From Pseudomonas sp. PSE14 (GTDB lineage: Bacteria > Pseudomonadota > Gammaproteobacteria > Pseudomonadales > Pseudomonadaceae), in NCBI RefSeq assembly GCF_029203285.1, contig NZ_CP115669.1, forward strand, positions 5,456,001-5,520,000: DNA of 64,000 nucleotides. Direction: 5' to 3'. The notes under the pieces were generated by a model. It was not told where the DNA came from, ran no database searches, and worked only from the letters and a program-made list of their open reading frames with translations. Made by a program: the position numbers and the translations under genes. Shown here piece by piece: positions 27,900 through 37,166 of the stretch. Position 1 is the first letter of the stretch, and every line of letters starts with the position of its first letter.

Positions 27900-27923
27900 G
27901 CGCCGCCCGGACTCGGGCGGCGC
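27900..27923 (+). promoter_or_regulatory. intercistronic hairpin between binding protein and permease genes
   Basis: GCGCCGCCCG-GACT-CGGGCGGCGC, a perfect 10-bp stem without a T-tract. Such structures usually stabilise the upstream message or partly stop transcription so that the binding protein is made in excess over the membrane subunits. Confidence 0.6.
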
Positions 27924-27945
27924 GCGCCCTCAGGCGTGATTCCCC

Positions 27946-28641
27946 ATGATTTTCGACCTGCACGGCTTTGGCGATCAGCTGATCGCCGGCACCTGGATGA
28001 CGCTCAAGCTCTCGCTTTCCGCAGTCTGCGTCGGACTGATCCTCGGTCTGCTGGGCGCGGTAGCCAAGACGTCCAAGAACAATTTCCTGCGCATGCTCGG
28101 CGGCTTCTACACCACCGTGGTGCGTGGCGTACCCGAGACCCTCTGGGTACTGATGATCTACTTCGGCACCGTGACCGGACTGAACGCCCTGGGTGACCTG
28201 TTCGGCCACCCCGAGTTCGCCCTGTCGCCCTTCGCCGCCGGTACCTGTGCACTGGGCCTGTGCTTCGGCGCGTATGCCACCGAGGTGTTCCGTGGCGCGC
28301 TGCTGGCAATCCCCAAGGGACATCGCGAGGCCGGCCAGGCGCTGGGGCTTTCCGCTCCGCGCATCTTCTGGCGCGTGGTGCTGCCGCAGGTGTGGCGCGT
28401 GGCATTGCCGGGCCTGGGCAACCTGTATCTGATCCTGCTGAAGGACACCGCCTTGGTTTCGCTGATCAGCCTCGACGAAATCATGCGCAAGGCCAGCGTC
28501 GCATCCAACGCGACCAAGGAGCCCTTCACCTTCTACATGGTGGCCGCACTGATCTACCTGGGTCTGACCATCTTCGTGATGGCCGCCCTGCATTACCTTG
28601 AGCGCCGCGCCGGCCGTGGCTTCGTGAGGAACGAGCTATGA
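27946..28641 (+). CDS. amino acid ABC transporter permease (HisQ type)
   Basis: 231 residues with about five membrane helices. The permease (EAA) motif is GHREAGQALGLSAPRIFWRVVLPQ, which is here FRGALLAIPKGHREAGQALG plus APRIFWRVVLPQ. It pairs with the next gene to form the transmembrane channel. Its 3' end overlaps the next start by four bases (ATGA). Confidence 0.94.
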   Translation: MIFDLHGFGDQLIAGTWMTLKLSLSAVCVGLILGLLGAVAKTSKNNFLRMLGGFYTTVVRGVPETLWVLMIYFGTVTGLNALGDLFGHPEFALSPFAAGTCALGLCFGAYATEVFRGALLAIPKGHREAGQALGLSAPRIFWRVVLPQVWRVALPGLGNLYLILLKDTALVSLISLDEIMRKASVASNATKEPFTFYMVAALIYLGLTIFVMAALHYLERRAGRGFVRNEL

Positions 28642-29330
28642 CCGACTTCGAGCTGATCATCAAGTGGATGCCGAAGATGCTCCTGGGTGTGCAACTGACC
28701 CTGGAGCTGCTGGCCATCGCCGTGGTCGCCGGCCTATGCCTGGCAATACCGCTGGGCATCGCCCGCGCCTCGCGGCACTGGTACGTGCGCGCAGTGCCCT
28801 ATGCCTACGTCTTCTTCTTCCGCGGTACGCCGCTGCTGCTGCAGTTGGCCCTGGTCTACTACGGCCTCGCGCAGTTCGATGCAGTGCGCAAGAGCAGTCT
28901 CTGGCCCTATCTGCGCGATCCCTACTGGTGCGCGCTGTTGACCATGACCCTGCATACCGCGGCCTACATCGCGGAAATCCTCCGCGGTGCCATCCACGCC
29001 ATCCCGTTTGGTGAGGTGGAAGCGGCCCGTGCGCTGGGCATGTCGCGGCGTCAGGCGCTGTTCCACATCATCCTGCCGCGTGCGGCGCGCATTGCCCTGC
29101 CGGCCTACAGCAACGAGGTGATCCTCATGCTCAAGGCCAGCGCCGTGGTGTACACCGTGACCCTGTTCGACATCATGGGCATGACCCGCACCATCATCGC
29201 GCGCACCTATGAGGCCATGCTGTTCTTCTGCCTGGCCGGCGCGTTCTATCTGCTGATCACCCTGCTGCTGACCCGCATCTTCCGCCTGGTCGAGCACTGG
29301 CTGCGCGTCGACATGATGCAAGGCCGCTGA
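28638..29330 (+). CDS. amino acid ABC transporter permease (HisM type)
   Basis: 230 residues, also with about five helices and an EAA loop (GEVEAARALGMSRRQALFH, ILPRAARIALPAYSNE). FFFRGTPLLLQLALVYYG is the usual motif of the second permease in this family. It is the last gene of the transporter operon. Confidence 0.94.
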   Translation: MTDFELIIKWMPKMLLGVQLTLELLAIAVVAGLCLAIPLGIARASRHWYVRAVPYAYVFFFRGTPLLLQLALVYYGLAQFDAVRKSSLWPYLRDPYWCALLTMTLHTAAYIAEILRGAIHAIPFGEVEAARALGMSRRQALFHIILPRAARIALPAYSNEVILMLKASAVVYTVTLFDIMGMTRTIIARTYEAMLFFCLAGAFYLLITLLLTRIFRLVEHWLRVDMMQGR

Positions 29331-29396
29331 TCGGCACGCCCAGCGAGGCACGGGGCCGCTATACTGCGCGCCCCGTGATCTTGCCCGCCGTGCACC

Positions 29397-30617
29397 GTGC
29401 CCCCGAACGACACTCCCCTGACCGGCCCCGACCTGCTCCAGCGCTTTCTGCAGCTGGACGAGTTTCTGTTGCAGCACCAGACGCTCTGGCGGCCGAAGCC
29501 GTTCACCGTGCTCGAACTGCCGTGGGAACGCGAACACCCGGAGCTGGCCGGCTGGCTGCGTAGCCGCAGCCTGGAAGAGGCCGATGCGGACCACCACCTC
29601 ACCGCGCAGCTGCACGCTCCCGCACCCTTTCCCGAACTGGCAGCCCGTGCCGCACAGCTGTCCGCCGTCGGGGAATTGCCAGCAGTCGCGCTCGGTCAGT
29701 TGCCCACAGCCCTGACCGTCGATGTGCCCGGCCGCAAGTGGCAACAGATCGAGGCATTCGCCAGCCGCCTGGGCTTCGCCCAGTCACCTCGCCAGTGGCT
29801 CGACTGGTGCGCTGGAAAAGGCCATCTCGGCCGTTTGCTGGCACGCGATGGCAATCCGCTGCTCAGCCTGGAATACGACGCCGCCCTGGTGGAGGACGGG
29901 CAGCGCCTGAGCGATCGACTGAAGCTGCAGGCCACCCACCGCCAGCAGGATGTGCTTGCCGCCAATGCCGCCGAGCACCTGGAAAGCGAGCAGACAGCGG
30001 TGGCCCTGCACGCCTGCGGCGACCTGCACGTTCGGCTGCTGCAACTGGCCAGCGAGCGCGGCTGCCGCCAATTGGCCGTCGCGCCCTGCTGTTATAACCG
30101 TATCGACAGCGACAACTACCAGCCCCTCTCTGGCGCTGCACAAGGCTCGACACTGCTGCTGTCGCGAGACGACCTGCGCCTGCCGCTGGCCGAAACCGTC
30201 ACCGCCGGCGCGCGCGTGCGCCGACAGCGCGACCGCTCGATGGCGCGCCGCCTGGCCTTCGACCTGCTGCAACGGGATCTGCGGGGGACCGACGACTACT
30301 TGCCGGTCCCCTCGGTCCCACCGACCTGGCTCGACAAGCCGTTCTCAGACTACTGCCGCGACCTGGCCGCGCTGAAAGGCCTGCCATCCCCCACCGAGCG
30401 CGACTGGTCGGACCTGGAGGCGCAGGGCTGGAAACGCCTGGCCGTGGTGCGCAACCTGGAACTGGTGCGCGGGCTATTCCGTCGTCCACTGGAGCTATGG
30501 CTACTGCTGGATCGAGCGCTCTTTCTCCAGGAGCGTGGTTATAAGGTCACCCTCGGCGGCTTCTGCGAGCCCCGCATGACCCCCCGCAATCTGCTCCTGC
30601 TCGCGGAACGCTTCTGA
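29397..30617 (+). CDS. SAM-dependent methyltransferase (class I, METTL25-like)
   Basis: 406 residues from a GTG start. The SAM-binding motif WLDWCAGKGHLGRLLA lies around residue 140, followed by LSLEYDAALVEDG, the QDVL acidic loop, and VALHACGDLHVRLL and VAPCCYNRI, which are characteristic of the METTL25/RRNAD1-like methyltransferases. The substrate is unknown; rRNA or protein are possible. A likely -10 (TATACT) is at 29360-29365, so the transcript would have a short leader. No co-transcribed neighbour is evident. Confidence 0.8.
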   Translation: MPPNDTPLTGPDLLQRFLQLDEFLLQHQTLWRPKPFTVLELPWEREHPELAGWLRSRSLEEADADHHLTAQLHAPAPFPELAARAAQLSAVGELPAVALGQLPTALTVDVPGRKWQQIEAFASRLGFAQSPRQWLDWCAGKGHLGRLLARDGNPLLSLEYDAALVEDGQRLSDRLKLQATHRQQDVLAANAAEHLESEQTAVALHACGDLHVRLLQLASERGCRQLAVAPCCYNRIDSDNYQPLSGAAQGSTLLLSRDDLRLPLAETVTAGARVRRQRDRSMARRLAFDLLQRDLRGTDDYLPVPSVPPTWLDKPFSDYCRDLAALKGLPSPTERDWSDLEAQGWKRLAVVRNLELVRGLFRRPLELWLLLDRALFLQERGYKVTLGGFCEPRMTPRNLLLLAERF

Positions 30618-31004
30618 GACGGGCGTTCCAGCCATCCATCCACAGCTGCTGTGGATAACTCTGTTGAAATCACCGAGAAAAATAGCGCTCAAGCCCAGCC
30701 CAGCGGGCACCGGGGCTCTTTGGCCATTTTCCGAACTTTTTCTTAAATCCTTTAAAAACAAGCGATTAGAAAAAGCCGTGATGGACCTCACAATGAATAT
30801 TCAATTTCTTCAGCAAAACGCCGAGCACTGTGCATAAGGCCCCGGCTACGCATCCCGTCCTCACAGAACTTGTTGCTCCACGCACATCAATTTCGATTCA
30901 TGGAATTGATTGTTCCCTCGTGGCGACAATCCCCTCTTGTCAATCCCTGCCTAAGCAGTAATATTTCGAAATATATCCCTGCCTAGACAGCTATTAGTCT
31001 TGCC
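30618..31004. other. gene-free region upstream of marR
   Basis: It contains a DnaA-box dyad near its left end, ATCCACAG-CTG-CTGTGGAT with a perfect 9-mer TGTGGATAA (30638-30658), then about 280 bp of AT-rich DNA with no coding signal, and at its right end the marR promoter/operator. Confidence 0.55.
30937..30995 (+). promoter_or_regulatory. marR-efflux promoter with repeated operator motif
   Basis: TTGTCA (30937-30942), a 16-bp spacer and TAATAT (30959-30964) form a sigma70 promoter. A 21-bp near-repeat, ATCCCTGCCTARRCAG..TA, occurs twice (30943-30963 and 30975-30995): once in the spacer and -10 region, once just after the predicted start. Each copy has an internal dyad (CTGC-CTAA-GCAG; CTG-CCTAGA-CAG), and a perfect palindrome ATATTTCGAAATAT (30961-30974) joins them. 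This is the expected layout for autorepression by MarR. Confidence 0.65.
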
Positions 31005-31484
31005 ATGAATCACTACGACGTCGCGGATTTTCCCTTCAAGGGCTCCATCGGCCACCTCCTGGGGGCCAGCGCGCTCCTCAAGGACCGCCTGCTGGACAAG
31101 CACCTGGCACACTTGGATATCACCGCGGCCCAGTTCAAGGTGCTGTTCTTCATCGGCCACGACCGCGCCAATACTCCGGCCGAGCTGTGCCGCGAACTGT
31201 CCATCGACAGCGGCTCGATGACGCGGATGCTCGATCGCCTGGCGCGCAAGGACCTGCTGGTCCGCCAGCCCTGCCAGAACGACCGGCGCAGCGTACGCCT
31301 GCACCTCAGCGCGGCCGGCCAGGCAGTGCACGCCCAGTCCCCACAGATCGCCGCGGCGGCGATGAACGAGTTGGTCGGCAGTCTTTCCCGCGAAGAACTG
31401 CACACCCTGACCAGCCTGCTCGACAAGATCCTGCATGCACACGGCGTGCTACCCATCGATCGGGCGCAGGAGAACAGAGCATGA
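31005..31484 (+). CDS. MarR-family repressor of the efflux operon
   Basis: 159 residues, an ordinary MarR size. The winged helix-turn-helix is in the middle (TPAELCRELSIDSGSMTRMLDRL, from about residue 59; wing NDRRSVRLHLSAAG). It very likely represses its own operon through the repeated sites upstream and is released by small lipophilic or phenolic compounds. Its stop overlaps the outer-membrane-factor start (ATGA), so marR-OMF-emrA-emrB is one operon. Confidence 0.93.
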   Translation: MNHYDVADFPFKGSIGHLLGASALLKDRLLDKHLAHLDITAAQFKVLFFIGHDRANTPAELCRELSIDSGSMTRMLDRLARKDLLVRQPCQNDRRSVRLHLSAAGQAVHAQSPQIAAAAMNELVGSLSREELHTLTSLLDKILHAHGVLPIDRAQENRA

Positions 31485-32962
31485 CGCCCTTGCGCATCGC
31501 CCGCCTGCCGGCCTGCATGCTTGGCGCGGCGCTGAGCCTTGCGGGCTGCGTCAGCTCCTCGGGCTTGCTGCCCAGCGGCCAGGCCACCGACCCCGCCAGC
31601 CTGAAAGCCGGCACTACCCTCGATGGCACAACCCTGTCCCCCGCCGCCTGGCCCAGCCAGCGCTGGTGGACCAGCTTGGGCGATCCGCAACTGGACCACC
31701 TGATCGACGAAGCCCTGCGCGGCACGCCGGACCTGGACATCGCCAGCGCCCGCGCGCGCCAGGCCATCGCCGCCGCCCAGGCGCAGGACGCCGACCGCCT
31801 GCCCAGCGTGAAGGGCACCGCCAGCTACGCCGGCATCCGCGCCCCCGAAAGCGTGCTTCCCGCCCCGATGGGGGGGCGTTATTCGGCAGTGAAGTACCTG
31901 TCGCTGAGCTTCAGCTATGACCTGGACCTGTGGGGCGGCAAGCGCGCCGCCTGGGAAGCGGCCCTGGGTCAGGCCAACGCCGCCGAAGTCGACCGCCAGG
32001 CCGCGTCGATCACACTCTCCACCAACGTCGCCCGCGCCTACAGCAACCTGGCCCACGCCTTCGTCGTCCGCGACCTGGCCCGTGACGAGCTGGAGCGCTC
32101 GCAGCACCTCTACCAGCTCAGCCAGAAGCGCATGGATGCCGGCCTGGACAGCAAAGTCCAGTTGCAGCAGACGCAGACCCAGGTCGCCAGCGCCAAGCAG
32201 CAACTGGCCGCTGCGGAACAGGAAATCGCCAGCGACCGCATCGCCCTGGCCGTGCTGCTGGGCCAGGGCCCGGACCGCGGGCAGAGCCTGCAGCGCCCGC
32301 AGGTACTAAAGCCTGGCGCTCTGGCGCTGCCCTCGAACCTGCCTGCCGAACTGCTCGGGCGCCGCCCGGACATCGTCGCCGCGCGCTGGCGCGTCGAGGC
32401 GAGCGCCAAGGACATCCAGTCGGCCAAGACCGAGTTCTATCCGAACCTCAACCTGGGGGCGATGGTCGGCCTGGCCGCGATGCATACCGAGGACGTGCTG
32501 AAGGCGCCGAGCCGCTTCTTCCAGATCGCCCCGGCGATTTCCCTGCCGATTTTCGACGGCGGCCGCCTGCGCGCGAACCTCGCCGGGAAAGACGCCGACT
32601 ATGACCTGGCCGTCGCCCAGTACAACAAGACCCTGGTCAACGCCCTCGGCGAAGTCACCGACGACCTCGGCCGGCTGCGCTCGCTGGAGCAGCAGATCGA
32701 CGACCAGCGCGAGGCCAGGGACATTGCCAAGTCCAACTTCGACCTGGCCATGCGCCGCTACGGCGAAGGCGTCGGCAACTACCTGGATGCCCTCAGCGTG
32801 CAGCAGCAGTTGCTGGTGGCCGAGCGCCAACTGGCCAATCTGGACGCCCAGCGCATCGATCTCTCGGTCCAGCTCGTCCAGGCCCTGGGCGGCGGCTACC
32901 AGCCCGATACCACCTCCACTCCCGCCCCGCTCGCCCAGGCGAACGAGGCCGCCGCGCATTGA
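31481..32962 (+). CDS. outer membrane efflux lipoprotein (NodT/OprM type)
   Basis: 493 residues. The lipobox LAGC places the lipidated Cys at residue 23. It belongs to the TolC superfamily and has both outer-membrane-efflux repeats (around 70-270 and 280-470), for example PDIVAARWRVEASAKDIQSAK and GVGNYLDALSVQQQLL. It provides the trimeric channel of the tripartite pump with the EmrA/EmrB-like proteins that follow. The upstream open extension of the frame overlaps marR in antiphase. Confidence 0.94.
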   Translation: MTPLRIARLPACMLGAALSLAGCVSSSGLLPSGQATDPASLKAGTTLDGTTLSPAAWPSQRWWTSLGDPQLDHLIDEALRGTPDLDIASARARQAIAAAQAQDADRLPSVKGTASYAGIRAPESVLPAPMGGRYSAVKYLSLSFSYDLDLWGGKRAAWEAALGQANAAEVDRQAASITLSTNVARAYSNLAHAFVVRDLARDELERSQHLYQLSQKRMDAGLDSKVQLQQTQTQVASAKQQLAAAEQEIASDRIALAVLLGQGPDRGQSLQRPQVLKPGALALPSNLPAELLGRRPDIVAARWRVEASAKDIQSAKTEFYPNLNLGAMVGLAAMHTEDVLKAPSRFFQIAPAISLPIFDGGRLRANLAGKDADYDLAVAQYNKTLVNALGEVTDDLGRLRSLEQQIDDQREARDIAKSNFDLAMRRYGEGVGNYLDALSVQQQLLVAERQLANLDAQRIDLSVQLVQALGGGYQPDTTSTPAPLAQANEAAAH

Positions 32963-32976
32963 ACGAGGCACCCGAC

Positions 32977-34161
32977 ATGAGCACCCCCACTCAAGAAATC
33001 CCGAACGGCAATCCCAAGCGCAAGCGCTGGCTGCTGATCCTGCTCGCCGTCGTCGTACTGGCCGGCCTTGCCAGCGTGGTCTGGCAGATCATTTACGGCC
33101 GCTGGCACGAAGACACCGAAGACGCCTATGTGAACGGCAACGTCGTACAGATCACCCCGCAGATCACCGGCACCGTGGTCAGCATCGGCGCCGATGACGG
33201 CGACCTGGTGCAGAAAGGCCAGGTACTGGTGAAGTTCGACCCGAGCGACGCCGACATCGCCCTGCAGCAGGCCGAAGCCAACCTCGCGCGCACCGTGCGT
33301 CAGGTTCGCGGTCTGTTCAGCAACGTCGACGGCTACAAGGCCGACGTGGCGGCGAAGAAGGTCGCCCTGGCCAAGGCCGAAGCGGACTTCAAGCGCCGGC
33401 AGAATCTCGCCAACGACGGCGCCATTTCCCAGGAGGAACTGGCCCACGCCCGCGACGCCCTGGACACCGCGCGCAGCTCGCTGACCAGCGCCGAACAACA
33501 GCTGGACACCAACCGCGCGCTGATCGACGACACCGTTATCGCCTCCCATCCGGACGTCAAGGCCGCGGCCGCCAAGCTGCGCCAGGCCTACCTGGACGAC
33601 GCCCGCGCGGTGATCATCGCGCCGGTCACCGGCTACGTTGCCAAGCGCACCGTGCAGGTCGGCCAGCGCGTGCAGCCGGGCGCCGCGCTGATGGCGGTGA
33701 TTCCCCTGGACCAGGTGTGGATCGACGCCAACTTCAAGGAAACCCAGCTCAAGCACATGCGCATCGGCCAACCGGTGGAAATTCGCTCCGACCTCTATGG
33801 CAGCGAAGTGAAGTACTCCGGCACCGTCGACAGCCTCGGCGTCGGCACCGGCAGCGCCTTCTCCCTGCTGCCGGCGCAGAACGCCACCGGCAACTGGATC
33901 AAGATCGTCCAGCGCGTACCCGTGCGCATCCGCATCAGCCCGGACGAGCTGGCCAAGCACCCACTGCGCATCGGCCTGTCGATGAGCGTCAACGTCAACC
34001 TGCACGACCAGAGCGGCCCAGCCCTGGCCCAGCAGTCACCGCGCGAAGCGCTGTTCTCCACCGACGTCTATCAGCAGCAGCTGGCCTCCGCCGACCAACT
34101 GATCGAACAGCTGATCCACGCCAACCTGGCCGACGCCACCCACCGCACCGCGCAGCGCTGA
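32977..34161 (+). CDS. emrA: EmrA-type periplasmic adaptor (membrane fusion protein)
   Basis: 394 residues. One N-terminal transmembrane helix (WLLILLAVVVLAGLASVVWQII) precedes the lipoyl half-motif (EDAYVNGNVVQITPQITGTV), a coiled-coil hairpin (about 95-210), the second lipoyl half (ARAVIIAPVTGYV) and a beta-barrel domain (NFKETQLKHMRIGQPVEI). It links EmrB to the outer-membrane channel. The ATG at 32977 has GAGG upstream; the TTG at 32959 is less likely. Confidence 0.94.
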   Translation: MSTPTQEIPNGNPKRKRWLLILLAVVVLAGLASVVWQIIYGRWHEDTEDAYVNGNVVQITPQITGTVVSIGADDGDLVQKGQVLVKFDPSDADIALQQAEANLARTVRQVRGLFSNVDGYKADVAAKKVALAKAEADFKRRQNLANDGAISQEELAHARDALDTARSSLTSAEQQLDTNRALIDDTVIASHPDVKAAAAKLRQAYLDDARAVIIAPVTGYVAKRTVQVGQRVQPGAALMAVIPLDQVWIDANFKETQLKHMRIGQPVEIRSDLYGSEVKYSGTVDSLGVGTGSAFSLLPAQNATGNWIKIVQRVPVRIRISPDELAKHPLRIGLSMSVNVNLHDQSGPALAQQSPREALFSTDVYQQQLASADQLIEQLIHANLADATHRTAQR

Positions 34162-34174
34162 TGCCCCCGACGCC

Positions 34175-35707
34175 ATGAGCCAGAACAGCAGCTTCTCCCC
34201 GCCCAGCCTGGTGATGGCCACCATCGGCCTGTCGCTGGCGACCTTCATGCAGGTGCTGGACACCACGATCGCCAACGTGGCGCTGCCGACCATCTCCGGC
34301 AACCTGGGCGTCAGCTCCGAACAGGGCACCTGGGTGATCACCTCCTTCGCGGTGAGCAACGCCATCGCCCTGCCGCTGACCGGTTGGCTCAGCCGGAAAG
34401 TCGGGGAGGTACGGCTGTTCATCGCCGCCACCCTGCTGTTCGTGATCGCCTCCTTCCTTTGCGGCGTTGCACAGCAGATGGGCATGCTGGTGGGCTTTCG
34501 CGCCCTGCAGGGCTTCGTCGCCGGGCCGCTCTACCCGATCACCCAGACCCTGCTGATCTCCATCTACCCTCCCGCCAAACGCGGGATGGCACTGGCGCTA
34601 CTGGCCATGGTGACGGTGGTCGCGCCCATCGCCGGACCGATCCTCGGCGGCTGGATCACCGACAGCTACAGCTGGCCGTGGATCTTCTTCATCAACGTGC
34701 CCATCGGCCTGTTCGCCGCCATGGTGGTTTACCAGCAGCTACGCGAGCGACCGGTAGTGATCAAGCACGCACCAATGGACTACATGGGGCTGGCGATGCT
34801 GGTGCTGGGCGTCGGCGCCCTGCAGATCGTGCTCGACAAGGGCAATGATCTGGACTGGTTCGAGTCCAACTTCATCATCGGCGGCACGGTGGTCGCGGTG
34901 ATCGCCCTGGCCGTGTTCGTGATCTGGGAGCTGACCGACCGTCACCCGATCGTCAATCTGCGACTGTTCGTGCACCGCAACTTCACCGTCGGAACCCTGG
35001 CCCTGGTCGGCGGCTACGCCGGCTTCTTCGGCATGGGCCTGCTGCTGCCGCTGTGGCTGCAGACGCAGATGGGCTACACCGCCACCTGGGCGGGCCTGGC
35101 GGCGGCGCCGATCGGCGTCCTGCCGATCTTCCTGTCACCGGTCGTCGGACGCTACGCACAGAGCTTCGACCTGCGCGTGGTCGCCGGCCTGGCCTTCCTG
35201 ACGATGGCCGCGACCTGCTTCATGCGCGCCAACTTCACCACCGAAGTCGATTACACCCACGTCGCCCTGGTGCAGATGTTCATGGGCTTCGGCGTGGCAT
35301 TCTTCTTCATGCCGATCCTCAGCATCCTGCTCTCGGACCTGCCGCCGGACCAGATCGCCGACGGCTCGGGCCTGGCCACCTTCCTGCGCACCCTGGCCGG
35401 CAGCTTCGCCGCCTCCCTGACCACCTGGCTGTGGAACCGCCGCGCCACCATGCACCACGCCTACCTGACCGAAAACCTCAGCCCATACGATCCGGCTACC
35501 CAAGCGACCGTCGATCAGCTCGGCGGCCCCGGCCAACACAGCGCCGCCCTGCTGGAGCGCATGGTGGAAAGCCAGGCCTACATGATCTCCACCATCGACT
35601 ACTTCACCCTGCTGGGCTGGCTGTTCCTCGCCATGCTGGTGGTCATCTGCCTGGCCAAGCCGCCCTTCGGCGCCAAACCCGGTGCGGCTACGGCGGGCGG
35701 GCACTGA
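34175..35707 (+). CDS. emrB: EmrB-type MFS drug exporter (DHA2, 14 TMS)
   Basis: 510 residues with 14 predicted helices. DHA2 family motifs are LDTTIANVALPTISGNLG near the N-terminus, motif C-like LLAMVTVVAPIAGPILGGWITDSYSWPW (written here as APIAGPILGGWITD) and FFINVPIG. It is a proton-driven exporter of hydrophobic drugs and uncouplers, and the last gene of the marR-OMF-emrA-emrB operon. Confidence 0.95.
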   Translation: MSQNSSFSPPSLVMATIGLSLATFMQVLDTTIANVALPTISGNLGVSSEQGTWVITSFAVSNAIALPLTGWLSRKVGEVRLFIAATLLFVIASFLCGVAQQMGMLVGFRALQGFVAGPLYPITQTLLISIYPPAKRGMALALLAMVTVVAPIAGPILGGWITDSYSWPWIFFINVPIGLFAAMVVYQQLRERPVVIKHAPMDYMGLAMLVLGVGALQIVLDKGNDLDWFESNFIIGGTVVAVIALAVFVIWELTDRHPIVNLRLFVHRNFTVGTLALVGGYAGFFGMGLLLPLWLQTQMGYTATWAGLAAAPIGVLPIFLSPVVGRYAQSFDLRVVAGLAFLTMAATCFMRANFTTEVDYTHVALVQMFMGFGVAFFFMPILSILLSDLPPDQIADGSGLATFLRTLAGSFAASLTTWLWNRRATMHHAYLTENLSPYDPATQATVDQLGGPGQHSAALLERMVESQAYMISTIDYFTLLGWLFLAMLVVICLAKPPFGAKPGAATAGGH

Positions 35708-35739
35708 TCAGGCACTGCATCACACTGCAAAATCAGTGG

Positions 35740-35767
35740 TTTACACCCCAGTCGGCGCCGCTATAAT
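35740..35767 (+). promoter_or_regulatory. sigma70 promoter of tRNA-Thr
   Basis: TTTACA-N16-TATAAT, 13 bases before the tRNA, with a GC-rich discriminator. Confidence 0.85.
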
Positions 35768-35780
35768 GGCGGCCCTCCTT

Positions 35781-35856
<76 letters not shown>

Positions 35857-35864
35857 TGATTGCC

Positions 35865-35901
35865 AAACACAAAGGCCCACCTCTGGTGGGCCTTTGTGTT
35901 T
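35865..35901 (+). terminator. intrinsic terminator of tRNA-Thr
   Basis: A perfect 17-bp stem (AAACACAAAGGCCCACC) with a TCT loop, ending in TGTGTTT. Confidence 0.9.
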
Positions 35902-36039
35902 CTGGGGCACTGCAGAGAAATCTTTAGACGAATGGCGCACTGCCCCAGGAACCTTCAGGCTCGCACCGAATCTACAGGCTCTTTATCTGAACCTGCCGCT
36001 GCCGCCCGATAATGGTGAAAACCGGAGCAACGACATAGG

Positions 36040-36067
36040 TTTACTGAGAAGGCTGCATGAATATAAT
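36040..36067 (+). promoter_or_regulatory. sigma70 promoter of the polysaccharide operon
   Basis: TTTACT-N16-TATAAT, followed by about 110 nt of leader before the first glycosyltransferase. The 283 bp between the tRNA-Thr terminator and this gene hold no convincing open frame. Confidence 0.6.
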
Positions 36068-36184
36068 ACGTCCTCTTCTGCCAAACCCTGCCGCGATCAG
36101 GTCGAGGCTCAGCAGCACTGGCGCCATCCCGCGCACCAGCAGGCCAACTTGTAACATGCGGATGGAACCGCTAGGGGCACAGCA

Positions 36185-37162
36185 GTGATCGCCAAGAGCG
36201 CGATTGAGGCACAGGATCAGTACAAGGCTCTAGGCGCCCGTGATACGCGGGTCGCCATCCTGTTGTCGACCTATAACGGCGCCGCGTTTCTCCGGGAACA
36301 ACTCGACTCGCTGATCGGGCAGACCTATGGCAACTGGGTCATCCATGCCTCCGATGACGGATCCAGTGATGAAACGCTCGAGATCCTGAGGACTTACCAG
36401 AAGGAGCTTGGTACAGATCGTCTTGTGATCTGGGAAGGACCACGTCGCGGGTTCTCCTCCAATTTCCTGTCCTTGCTCAAGCGCCCCTCTCTTGACGCTG
36501 CCTTCTTTGCTTATTGCGACCAGGATGATGTCTGGGCGCCCAATAAACTGGAGCAGGCGATGCTCTGGTGCCAACGCATACCCCAAAATCGGCCGGCTCT
36601 CTACTGCAGTCGTACGCAGTTGATCGATGAAGCTGGCCGACCGATCGGTCTGTCCCCCCTTTTCCGTGCTGCGCCAACGTTCCGCAATGCTTTGGTGCAG
36701 AGCATTGCCGGCGGCAACACCATGCTGTTCAACGTCGCAACGCGCAATCTCTTGATGAAGACCCGGGACAGCGACCCGATAATTTCCCATGACTGGTGGA
36801 CCTATCTTGTCGTTTCTGGATGCGGTGGCATCATCGAGTACGACGCCAAGCCCAGCATCGGCTACCGCCAGCACGGAAAAAATCTGATTGGTTCTAACGC
36901 CAGTTTTACGGACCGCCTGAGACGACTGCGCAAGATGATGGCGGGCACGTTCAAAGCGTGGAACGACGCCAATCTCCGTGCCATGACGGCTATACAGCCT
37001 TGTCTGAATGACGACAGCCAACAAGCCTTAGTGCTTTTTGCTCAAGCTAGACAATCAAACCTTTTTAAACGAATGATTCTGATCCTGCGATCAGGAGTAT
37101 ATCGGCAGACACTGCTAGGCAATCTGGGCCTGATAGCTGCCGCCATTCTTCAGAGATTATGA
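36185..37162 (+). CDS. GT2-family glycosyltransferase (rhamnosyltransferase-like)
   Basis: 325 residues from GTG 36185, with AGGGG eight bases upstream; there is no Met before the catalytic domain. GT-A motifs are VAILLSTYNGAAFL, ASDDGSSDE and the DXD-type CDQDDVWAPNKLEQA, followed by GGNTMLFN and SHDWWTY. This pattern is typical of rhamnosyltransferases of O-antigen clusters, which fits the adjacent rmlBDAC genes, but acceptor and linkage are unknown. It is the first gene of the operon and lies four bases before rmlB. It is visibly less GC-rich than the core genes upstream. Confidence 0.85.
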   Translation: MIAKSAIEAQDQYKALGARDTRVAILLSTYNGAAFLREQLDSLIGQTYGNWVIHASDDGSSDETLEILRTYQKELGTDRLVIWEGPRRGFSSNFLSLLKRPSLDAAFFAYCDQDDVWAPNKLEQAMLWCQRIPQNRPALYCSRTQLIDEAGRPIGLSPLFRAAPTFRNALVQSIAGGNTMLFNVATRNLLMKTRDSDPIISHDWWTYLVVSGCGGIIEYDAKPSIGYRQHGKNLIGSNASFTDRLRRLRKMMAGTFKAWNDANLRAMTAIQPCLNDDSQQALVLFAQARQSNLFKRMILILRSGVYRQTLLGNLGLIAAAILQRL

Positions 37163-37166
37163 CCTG

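Noticed and set aside
35894..36154. 86-codon frame between tRNA-Thr and the first glycosyltransferase
   Set aside because: Overlaps the tRNA terminator and the predicted promoter and has no protein features.
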